Below are positions 1 to 6,399 of a stretch of 8,799 nt of DNA, piece after piece. A program made the translations under genes and the position numbers. The stretch is from an uncultured Chlorobiales bacterium. Its GTDB lineage: Bacteria; Bacteroidota; Chlorobiia; Chlorobiales; Thermochlorobacteraceae. The notes beneath the pieces were generated by a model, which was not told the DNA's origin, did no database searches, and was given only the letters and a program-made list of their open reading frames with translations. Every line of letters begins with the position of its first letter. The stretch's first letter is position 1. The DNA is taken from assembly GCA_937959145.1 (NCBI GenBank), contig CALGMC010000331.1:1-8799 (forward strand). The letters run 5' to 3'.

Positions 1-2
1 GA

Positions 3-524
3 TTAGTTTTGCGCGTATATTTGGACGAACTGCCAAGCCTTGATACGGTCAGTAAAAACGTGGGGCTGTTCAAGTTGCTGGTTGCTTCTGAAACGAAAGC
101 ACCAACCATCGCCAAAACGCTTATGCAAAATGCAACCTTGATACAGGTCGACTTAATTGAGCAAATCGTTTCATACAAGTTTCCGAAACTTACACGCGAG
201 GAGGTCAAATCTATGCTGGGCATACAAGAAGAACTTTTGAAAGACACACAGTTCTACAAAGACATTTACAACGAAGCCCGTAAGGAAATTTATGAGCAGG
301 CTAAAAAAGAAGGGATGAAAGAAGGGATAAAAGAAGGGATGAAAGAAGGGATAAAAGAAGGAATGAAAGAAGGAATGAAAGAAGGCTTCGCAAAAGGTAT
401 TGAAAAAGGCGCGGTTGAAGGCAAACTTTCAACCGTCCCGATTTTTCGCAAGTTGGGTCTTTCCGATGAAGCGATTGCCGAAGCCTTGAACTTGCCGTTA
501 GACTCCATAAAGAGCGTGCGTTAA
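3..524 (+). CDS. DUF2887/Rpn-family putative nuclease-transposase, C-terminal part (5' end outside window)
   Basis: The reading frame is open to the left edge: codons TTA and GTT precede the TTG at position 9, so the gene is 5'-truncated by the window and no start can be assigned. Residue numbers here count from that TTG. What is visible matches my knowledge of DUF2887 proteins (PD-(D/E)XK nuclease clan, the group annotated as Rpn recombination-promoting nuclease/putative transposase): a YLDEL segment at the start, a helical stretch, the typical YKFPKLTREEVKSMLG motif at about residues 56-71, then TQFYKDIYNEAR leading into a long charged helix. That helix holds a KEG[MI] repeat (residues 100-126). 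A short C-terminal segment, LGLSDEAIAEALNLPLDSI, resembles the helix-turn-helix-like tail common in these proteins. The catalytic core would lie upstream, so activity cannot be judged. Related E. coli proteins are DNA endonucleases linked to recombination and phage defence. The gene converges on the A2M gene. Confidence 0.75.
   Translation, partial: LVLRVYLDELPSLDTVSKNVGLFKLLVASETKAPTIAKTLMQNATLIQVDLIEQIVSYKFPKLTREEVKSMLGIQEELLKDTQFYKDIYNEARKEIYEQAKKEGMKEGIKEGMKEGIKEGMKEGMKEGFAKGIEKGAVEGKLSTVPIFRKLGLSDEAIAEALNLPLDSIKSVR
199..215 (+). promoter_or_regulatory. Internal Shine-Dalgarno sequence and ATG
   Basis: AGGAGGT at 199-205 is a full match to the anti-Shine-Dalgarno core, followed by 7 bases and an in-frame ATG at 213-215. 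It is built from two consecutive GAG codons, although only 4 of the 21 glutamate codons visible in this gene are GAG (the other two are at different sites). That clustering makes the site somewhat more interesting than chance, but the numbers are small. Confidence 0.4.
213..524 (+). CDS. Possible nested in-frame small protein (103 aa) inside the Rpn-like gene
   Basis: An in-frame ATG at 213 is preceded by AGGAGGT at 199-205 with a 7-base gap, which is ideal initiation geometry. Translation from it would give the last 103 residues of the host gene: the short MLGIQEELL region, the KEG repeat helix and the C-terminal tail, without any nuclease core. Rpn loci in enterobacteria are reported to make such a C-terminal product from an internal start, which acts as antitoxin to the full-length nuclease. 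Against it, the REEV motif is common in the family and the codons GAG GAG GTC create the ribosome-binding sequence automatically. The two complete genes in this window start without one. This is a hypothesis, not an established gene. Confidence 0.3.
   Translation: MLGIQEELLKDTQFYKDIYNEARKEIYEQAKKEGMKEGIKEGMKEGIKEGMKEGMKEGFAKGIEKGAVEGKLSTVPIFRKLGLSDEAIAEALNLPLDSIKSVR
306..386 (+). repeat. 12-bp in-frame tandem repeat encoding KEG[M/I]
   Basis: Six full copies and one 9-base partial copy of AAAGAAGG(G/A)AT(G/A) lie head to tail. The first four alternate exactly between the ATG and ATA forms, giving a 24-bp higher-order period; the last two full copies carry GGA instead of GGG. The unit is a multiple of three, so gain or loss of copies keeps the frame and only changes the length of a charged, probably coiled-coil or single-helix linker. 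EG-rich repeats of this kind are typical of DUF2887/Rpn-like C-termini. Confidence 0.95.
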
Positions 525-545
525 ACTGCGCACGCTCGTTTCTTT
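512..545. terminator. Bidirectional intrinsic terminator between convergent genes
   Basis: GAGCGTGCG (512-520) and CGCACGCTC (529-537) form a perfect 9-bp, GC-rich stem around an 8-base loop. On the plus strand the stem is followed by GTTTCTTT; read on the minus strand it is followed by TTTAT. Both T tracts are short but usable. The stem begins inside the last three sense codons of the Rpn-like gene and its loop contains that gene's TAA (522-524). The A2M stop codon lies at 549-551, only 11 bases beyond the stem, so one hairpin plausibly serves both convergent genes. Confidence 0.8.
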
Positions 546-548
546 GAG

Positions 549-3500
549 TTATTTCTCGCCCACAACTAAACGCGCCGTTCCAGTTCTGCCAAACACTTCG
601 GGCTGATACATTTTTTCGGCGGTGCTCGGCGGCATGGTGAATGTGCCGTAGGTTGTGGCACGCGCAAAGTAAGTGAAGGTATGCACGCCGCGTCCAAGCC
701 GTTCAGCAAAGAGCGTTACACGGTCGTCTTTGAGTTCAATGTGGTCAAAGGTGTTGGAAGGCGTTCCGCTCTCTTCGTTGTATCCTTCGTCTCCGCCTCC
801 GAGTTGATTAAGCATATCAACGATTGAACCCGAAGTTTTCAGCGTTGGGTTAATGGCTTCTAACCCTGCCGCAAGTGCATCGTTAATCGCTACAAAATGC
901 ATCTCTTCCGAGACAGCCACTTGCAAGGTGATTTTCACCACATCACCTGCTTTCACCGAACCGTCTTTGCTCGTGCCCGAAAGCGGTTCAATTTTTTTGG
1001 AAAGAGCGATGCCGTTATCTCGTGGCTCGAGCGCGTAGGTTGGGAAATAGGCTAAACGGATTCCGTAGTAGAGTTTGCCTGTGCCGCTTTTTTCAATGTT
1101 GAGCGCAAGATTTTCACCTTTGGCGAACTTCTCCAATCCTGTCTCCTGAACTTTCACATCGAGCGTGCGACCTTTGAACGATTGCTCGAGCAACGGTTGC
1201 GAGGCAAGCATGATTTTCGCCGTGAAGTTCGGCTCTTGACTTTCATACTTTTTGAAATAAAGGTTAAGGGCTTCGAGCGCGAAGATGTTCTCTTGCGTGT
1301 TGTTCCAGCGTCCGTTCTTCTGCGAAGAAAGAAGCCAATTAACGGCTTTTTCAGCGAAGGTTTTGTCTTGATTGGCTTCCATCAAAGCGGAGACGGCGGC
1401 GGCAGTCGTCTTGACATTTGAGCCGAACGTCCAAGTGTAATCTTGCTCTGCACCGTCCTCAAAGTGAATCGTTGCTTCTTGAACTTTCGCCATGTTCATC
1501 AGTTCGCGTGCAAGCGTTTCGGCGCGTTCAGACGCATTACTGCCGAATTTGATTTTGCCTTTTGATTTTGAAGCCAAAAGCGGCGTGCCTTGTCGGGCAT
1601 ACACACGAAGCAAATAGGCTTTCGCTTCTGCTGAAAGTCTTGAGCGTTCGCGATAAAGCCCTTCCGCCGCTGACGCATTGAACTCACCTGCCATTGCAAG
1701 CACATACAGCGCGTAGGCTTTCGTTACCGACATCGCACGAAATCCGTAAGTTGACTCGTTGGATTTGTTCAGCACCGTGCGCAAATAGTTCAATCCATTT
1801 CGCAAAACCGTTTCATCAACATCGTAGCCTGCCTCATTGGCTTTGAGCATAGCATAAGTCGCATAGACCGAAACATAATCGTTCGGTAGATAGCCCCCTT
1901 GCCAATAGGCAAATCCGCCGATATAGGTTTGATACTTTTCAAATTCTGCCAATGTCGTTTCCACAACGGCTTTAATGCCGCCTTTGGCTGTATCGGCTTG
2001 CGTTTTCAGGTTGAAGGACGAGATAAGGTCATTTGCGACGATATACGGCAAGACCTTCGACGCCTTTTGCTCCAAACAGCCAAACGGATACTCAAACACA
2101 TAGCGCGCCGCCTCGCGCAAGCCCACCAGTGCGGTTGCCGACGCCTGCGCCGTTACATCGCCCAAGTTTGCATAAGAATTTTTCGGAATACGCACCGTCT
2201 CGGAAACGCTCGACTCCGTTGAGCCGACAAGCGCAAGCACTTCCTTGACGTAAGGTGTTTGAATTTGAATCGTGGTTTTTAAGGCGTCGCGATTGCCTGC
2301 ATCGCTTTCAGCCACAAATGCAAACTCGGCTTTGCCTTCCGCTTCGGCTTCGAATTTGAATCGAACTTCTTTGGACTCGTTGGCATCAAGCGAAACGCTT
2401 TTCATCAAATCGCCGACCGATTTAATTCCACTTGCCGATACGCTCACCTTGACGCTTGTTTTTTGATTTGTGTAATTGCTGACGGTTACGCCGGCTTCGA
2501 ACTTATCGCCAATGCGCGCAAATCGTGGTAGCGCCGCAATCATGGTGAGCGGTTGATTGACGAGAACATCTGTTTGCGCTTTTCCGAAGGCTTCGACGGT
2601 GCTTGCCGCCGCCATCAAGCGGAAAGTCGTGAGGTTATCGGGCAGTTTGAAAGTGATTTTTGCTTTGCCGTTTGCGTCTGTAATAATGGCAGGATTCCAA
2701 TACGGCGTGGTAATCATATTTTGTCGGAACGCATAGCCGCCTGTGCCTTCGCCGCCTTTATCGCCGCCACGCGCTTCGCCCTTTTCGCCGTAGTTGCGTT
2801 GCTCGACAAGGTGCAGGAGACTTTGCGAAGTTTTCACGCCTAAGCCGCGCTCGCGATAAAAGGTCTCAAACGCATCAGGAAGAGTGTAGCCGATAAGATT
2901 CAAAACGCCTGCATCAACAGCGGCAAGGGCGACCTCGCTTCTTACGCCTCTGCCTTTGGCGTCAGTTACTTCAAGTTCGGCTTCAAGCGTTTCACCTGCG
3001 CGAAACTCTTTTTTGTTCGGCGTTATGCGAACTTGCAACCTGCGTCCTGTTGCCTCAACGGAAAGTTTGGCATAACCGATTTTGAACGACGGCTTGCCTA
3101 AATCGCTCTCGCCCGTTTTCGGCAGTGATGTTCTGCCTTTGGTGAGCATTACGGAAACATAGATGTTCGGCAAATACTCTTCCTTGATGGGAATTTCAAT
3201 CGCAGGGGCTGTGCCTTTGAGTTCAAAGACTTTATGCTCTAAAATGCCTTCGCGCTCAATGGTGAGCAATGCGGTGGCAGTTTCGTAAGGCGATTGAACC
3301 AGAATCGTAGCGGTTTCGTTAGGCTTGTAAGTTTTCTTGTTAGGTGTGAGCGTAAGTCGGTCGTCGTCGGAGCGTTCCCAAGCCGAGTAGCCACTGCCGT
3401 AGGCGTAGGTGTAGGCTTCGCTTCGCGCGGTATTGCCTTTGGAATCTTTCGCCGTTGCTTTGATGAAATACAAGCCTGCGCCTTTAATGGGAGCGTTAAA

Positions 3501-6269
3501 ACTAATTGTGCCTGCATCTTTTGTAGAGACTTCGGTTTTGAAAATGGTGCTATCGACTTGCTCGGATTGCCATTCGTATCTGCCGCCCACGCCCGCACGC
3601 TTGACGCTTACCCATTGACGGTGCACCACTTCAACGGCGACTTTCTGCGACGCCTGTTTGCCATCAACGCTTACGGCGACGACTTCTACGGGCAACTCCG
3701 AATTTTCTTTCGTGAAAGTTGTTTTCGGTTTCAAGCCGATGTAAAACGCGGCAGGGTGAAGTTTGAAACTCTGACGCTCCGCAATCGCCTGACGCGAAGG
3801 CGAGATGACTTCGGCTTCAAGCGTGAGCATTGAGGGCGAGGCGATATTGAACTCTAATTTTTGAGAGAGCGAAAATTGACCGAGTTTATCGAGCGTGCCT
3901 GAACCTGACGCCAAAAGCGAACTCGATTGGTCTTCGCTTCGATTGTTCCACGCAAGCGGTTGCCAGAAGTAGCCGTCGTAGTCGGGAAAGGCGAAATTCT
4001 CGAGCGTGCTTCGCGTGAGCGTCCAAGTCGTGTTGTCGCCAATCATCGGTGCGCCGAAGAGGTATCGTCCTTCAATCGTAGCGACGAACAAATCGCCTCG
4101 AACAAATGAACTTTGTGATGAAGAAATTTTCGTTTCAAAGGTCGCAGGGCGATAGGCTTCAACGCGGAAGTCGTTGGTTGCAAATAGGTTGTAATCGCTT
4201 TCACTGTTTGAGCCTTTCACTTGAATGGTGTAATAGCCGAGCGGCGCATTTGCCTTTGTAGTGAGCGAATCGCTGAACGAACCAAACTCACTTGAAAGGT
4301 TGAGAAATTTGCTGTAAATCGTTTCGCTTTTGCTATTGCGCACTTCCACATAAACCTGCTTGCGTGTGGGCAATTTCCATTTGCCTTGTTTCAACTCGCG
4401 CACAATGCCTTTGAAGAAAACGGTTTCGCCTGCACGATAAATGCCGCGCTCTGTGAACACTTGTCCGACCATCGTTTTCGGGCTGTAATCCATTTCGCCG
4501 CCGATGTCGTAAAGTCCGAAACGATACGGCTCAATGCCATAATCCCAACCTGATGTGGTGTAGGCAAGTTGATTTTCAAAGAAGGCAAAGGCGTAAATCG
4601 GTGCGCCATTCAAGTCCATGCTCTTTGCAATTTCAGCCACGCCGTTCTGCGCGGTATTGCCTGACCAAACGAGTTTGCCGCCTTGATAAACGCGCACGGT
4701 TGCATTTGCCACAGGCGCGCCGTCTTTGAGCCGCGTCACCATCACCAACGAATTTTCCTTCGACCACTTTGCCGATACGCCAAGCGACGACACTTGAACC
4801 AGCGTGGAGAGTTTCTCAAACTTGCCTTTTTCATAAAGCGAAGGTGATTGAACTTCCAAATACGCAATGCCTGAATTTTCTCCGCCGAAGACTTGACGCA
4901 AATCGAACTTGCGCACCGAACTTTCGTTCTTCTTGTTCTCAAATTCAATCGTCGTGAATTTGAGTTTTGAGGCGGGCACATTGAAGTTATCGCCGTAGTA
5001 ATCGGTCTTTAAGCTCATCACATCTTCGGGCGAGAGCGCGGCATATTTGAGTTCGGTCGAAGGCACATTCATACCACGAACCGCAAGGCTTGGATAAAAA
5101 CTTGTATCGCTAAACTGGTTTTCCACAAGTCCAACGCCTGTTGGAATGACGATGCGCGGCGCGTAATCGCCAACTTTGATTTTCAGTTCAACATCTCTGC
5201 CAAGTTTGTTGCCGAAGCGGTCGGTGAGATTTTTTGAAATCGTTGCCGTGTAAGTCGTGGCGGCTTTGAACGGCGGATACAGCGTGGGTGAAGGCGTGTA
5301 GTATGCCGACTCTGCATCGCCGATGGCGAAATCCAATTTCGGAGAGAAGGTGAGATTCGCTTTCAAATCTTTCATTGAAACAGGATTTGAAAACGCAAGG
5401 CTAATGCCTTCGTTTGGTTTGAGGTCAAATGCCGTTGCGCTCTCGATGTTAAACGGCTTGAAGGGCGCAAAGTCAAACGACGCTTTTCCCTCGTCAAAGG
5501 TGAGTTTGTAGGTTTCGCCTGCGGTCATTTGAAGCGTGAGAAAGAGAATCTTATCGGCGTTTTTGCTTTGCTCGAACCAATAAGCAGGCGTGTAGCGGTC
5601 GGTCTTTCGGTAGAAGTCAATCAGTTTTTTGAGGTCGTCAGCACTTTTTTGCGAGAGTGAAAATTTGATGTTGTTGCCTTTTGAATCCGTGATTTTGATT
5701 CGGCTTGCGATGTTGAGGTCGACTTTTTGATTGAACTTCAAGACGAGCGTGTCGTTCAAGCCGAGTTGTTGATAAGTGCCGTAGGGATAATGCTCAACGA
5801 GTTTGACGCTTGGCGTCGAGAAGGTAAAGGTGTAGTCGTCGCTCAGCGATTTTCCTGAACGCGATGTAATGGTTTTCGGAACGGTAACAGTGAAGGTAGT
5901 TGCAAATGGGAGCGAATCGCTTGGCGTGAAGATAAGTGCGCGTGAGCCAATCCAACGCGCTGTGCCTTTCACTTCGGGCTTGATTTGAAGCAGTGATTTC
6001 TGAACAGCCGTTTGCGATTCATCGGTGAGGGCAATCATCGGTTGATTGAACATAATCGCAATGCTTTGTGCTTGGTCGGGCGACTCGATTTCGCCTTGTG
6101 GCGTTGCCGAGATGATTTCAAGCGGTGTTGAAGTCTCTTGTGAATCCGATACTTTTGTTGTCAGCGAGGCGAGCCGACCTTCTTCAAAGTCCGCAAAGCC
6201 TTGTGTGGATTTGGTTGGATTGCACGTGGCAAGAGTTATCGAGCAGAAGAGAAGCAAGAGTGCGCGCAT
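549..6269 (-). CDS. Alpha-2-macroglobulin family lipoprotein with intact thioester (YfhM-like)
   Basis: This is a 1906-residue envelope protein thought, by family, to trap proteases: cleavage of a bait segment exposes a reactive thioester that captures the attacker. Residues 1-15 are a lipoprotein signal with Cys16 as the likely lipidated residue (LATC, with an unusual Thr at -1). About residues 50-370 look like Ig-like SbsA/Big_5-type domains. The MG2 signature IYRAGETVFFKG is near residue 610, and the bait-region domain near 1075-1125 ends in VALAAVDAGVLNL. A Gly/charged segment (1160-1178) precedes the A2M signature TPYWNPAIITDANGKAKITF (from 1188). The thioester PFGCLEQ has Cys1398 and Gln1401. 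An alpha-helical thioester domain runs to about 1680, and a receptor-binding-like C-terminal domain (from about 1780) contains FARATTYGTFTMPP and MYQPEVFGR. It is longer than E. coli YfhM (about 1650 residues). The ATG at 6269 gives the signal peptide directly and has no Shine-Dalgarno. No pbpC partner, common beside yfhM, is visible. Confidence 0.95.
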   Translation of the reverse strand: MRALLLLFCSITLATCNPTKSTQGFADFEEGRLASLTTKVSDSQETSTPLEIISATPQGEIESPDQAQSIAIMFNQPMIALTDESQTAVQKSLLQIKPEVKGTARWIGSRALIFTPSDSLPFATTFTVTVPKTITSRSGKSLSDDYTFTFSTPSVKLVEHYPYGTYQQLGLNDTLVLKFNQKVDLNIASRIKITDSKGNNIKFSLSQKSADDLKKLIDFYRKTDRYTPAYWFEQSKNADKILFLTLQMTAGETYKLTFDEGKASFDFAPFKPFNIESATAFDLKPNEGISLAFSNPVSMKDLKANLTFSPKLDFAIGDAESAYYTPSPTLYPPFKAATTYTATISKNLTDRFGNKLGRDVELKIKVGDYAPRIVIPTGVGLVENQFSDTSFYPSLAVRGMNVPSTELKYAALSPEDVMSLKTDYYGDNFNVPASKLKFTTIEFENKKNESSVRKFDLRQVFGGENSGIAYLEVQSPSLYEKGKFEKLSTLVQVSSLGVSAKWSKENSLVMVTRLKDGAPVANATVRVYQGGKLVWSGNTAQNGVAEIAKSMDLNGAPIYAFAFFENQLAYTTSGWDYGIEPYRFGLYDIGGEMDYSPKTMVGQVFTERGIYRAGETVFFKGIVRELKQGKWKLPTRKQVYVEVRNSKSETIYSKFLNLSSEFGSFSDSLTTKANAPLGYYTIQVKGSNSESDYNLFATNDFRVEAYRPATFETKISSSQSSFVRGDLFVATIEGRYLFGAPMIGDNTTWTLTRSTLENFAFPDYDGYFWQPLAWNNRSEDQSSSLLASGSGTLDKLGQFSLSQKLEFNIASPSMLTLEAEVISPSRQAIAERQSFKLHPAAFYIGLKPKTTFTKENSELPVEVVAVSVDGKQASQKVAVEVVHRQWVSVKRAGVGGRYEWQSEQVDSTIFKTEVSTKDAGTISFNAPIKGAGLYFIKATAKDSKGNTARSEAYTYAYGSGYSAWERSDDDRLTLTPNKKTYKPNETATILVQSPYETATALLTIEREGILEHKVFELKGTAPAIEIPIKEEYLPNIYVSVMLTKGRTSLPKTGESDLGKPSFKIGYAKLSVEATGRRLQVRITPNKKEFRAGETLEAELEVTDAKGRGVRSEVALAAVDAGVLNLIGYTLPDAFETFYRERGLGVKTSQSLLHLVEQRNYGEKGEARGGDKGGEGTGGYAFRQNMITTPYWNPAIITDANGKAKITFKLPDNLTTFRLMAAASTVEAFGKAQTDVLVNQPLTMIAALPRFARIGDKFEAGVTVSNYTNQKTSVKVSVSASGIKSVGDLMKSVSLDANESKEVRFKFEAEAEGKAEFAFVAESDAGNRDALKTTIQIQTPYVKEVLALVGSTESSVSETVRIPKNSYANLGDVTAQASATALVGLREAARYVFEYPFGCLEQKASKVLPYIVANDLISSFNLKTQADTAKGGIKAVVETTLAEFEKYQTYIGGFAYWQGGYLPNDYVSVYATYAMLKANEAGYDVDETVLRNGLNYLRTVLNKSNESTYGFRAMSVTKAYALYVLAMAGEFNASAAEGLYRERSRLSAEAKAYLLRVYARQGTPLLASKSKGKIKFGSNASERAETLARELMNMAKVQEATIHFEDGAEQDYTWTFGSNVKTTAAAVSALMEANQDKTFAEKAVNWLLSSQKNGRWNNTQENIFALEALNLYFKKYESQEPNFTAKIMLASQPLLEQSFKGRTLDVKVQETGLEKFAKGENLALNIEKSGTGKLYYGIRLAYFPTYALEPRDNGIALSKKIEPLSGTSKDGSVKAGDVVKITLQVAVSEEMHFVAINDALAAGLEAINPTLKTSGSIVDMLNQLGGGDEGYNEESGTPSNTFDHIELKDDRVTLFAERLGRGVHTFTYFARATTYGTFTMPPSTAEKMYQPEVFGRTGTARLVVGEK
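2067..2081 (-). other. Thioester motif GCLEQ of the A2M protein
   Basis: The codons for Gly-Cys-Leu-Glu-Gln lie here, with Cys1398 and Gln1401 placed to form the internal thioester. Bacterial A2M proteins split into a class that keeps CxEQ (YfhM type) and one that has lost it (YfaS type); this protein is in the first class. Confidence 0.92.
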
Positions 6270-6323
6270 CGTTCGGAGCAGGTTGGTTTTTTATGAAGAT
6301 TGGCACAGCGAAGTATTAAGTGC

Positions 6324-6351
6324 AATATACAGCCTGAATGCTGTTTGACAG
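6324..6351 (-). promoter_or_regulatory. Weak candidate promoter for the A2M gene
   Basis: Read on the minus strand, CTGTCA (6351-6346, 4 of 6 matches to TTGACA) and TATATT (6329-6324, 5 of 6 matches to TATAAT) are 16 bases apart. Transcription would start near 6317, leaving a leader of about 48 bases. The -35 match is poor and the region is AT-rich, so this is only the best candidate seen. Its -35 overlaps that of the divergent GH3 promoter. Confidence 0.3.
6329..6344. repeat. Short inverted repeat in the divergent promoter region
   Basis: ACAGC (6329-6333) and GCTGT (6340-6344) form a 5-bp inverted repeat around CTGAAT. It abuts the GH3 -35 box and fills the spacer of the candidate A2M promoter. 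A further ACAG at 6348-6351 makes a second small inverted repeat with CTGT at 6341-6344. The position suits an operator acting on both genes, but the arms are short enough to occur by chance. Confidence 0.3.
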
Positions 6352-6374
6352 AATTGGCAACGCAAATTTATTAT
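6345..6374 (+). promoter_or_regulatory. Sigma70-like promoter for the GH3 gene
   Basis: TTGACA (6345-6350) is a perfect -35 and TATTAT (6369-6374) matches the -10 in 5 of 6 positions, with an 18-base spacer. Transcription would start near 6381, leaving a leader of about 20 bases before the ATG at 6400. A Bacteroides-type reading is also possible (ATTG at 6353-6356, 19 bases, then TTGATTTG at 6376-6383, one mismatch to TAnnTTTG), so which sigma factor recognises the region is open. Confidence 0.6.
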
Positions 6375-6399
6375 CTTGATTTGAACTTCAACAACAGCG

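Noticed and set aside
306..386. Tandem array considered as a CRISPR or regulatory iteron cluster
   Set aside because: The units are contiguous 12-mers with no spacers and are in frame inside a coding sequence, so they are a coding minisatellite.
290..508. Minus-strand open frame encoding a PSFI repeat
   Set aside because: It is simply the reverse complement of the KEG[MI] tandem repeat and stays open because of that repeat.
3294..3833. 179-residue open frame on the plus strand inside the A2M gene
   Set aside because: It lies antisense to a well-supported, continuous A2M coding frame and has low-complexity, Arg/Phe-rich composition with no recognisable domain. It is a by-product of the codon usage of the real gene.
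6329..6351. CTGT/ACAG half-sites considered as a LexA box
   Set aside because: LexA boxes of the E. coli type need CTGT-N8-ACAG; here the spacing is 3 bases, or the half-sites are in the opposite order.
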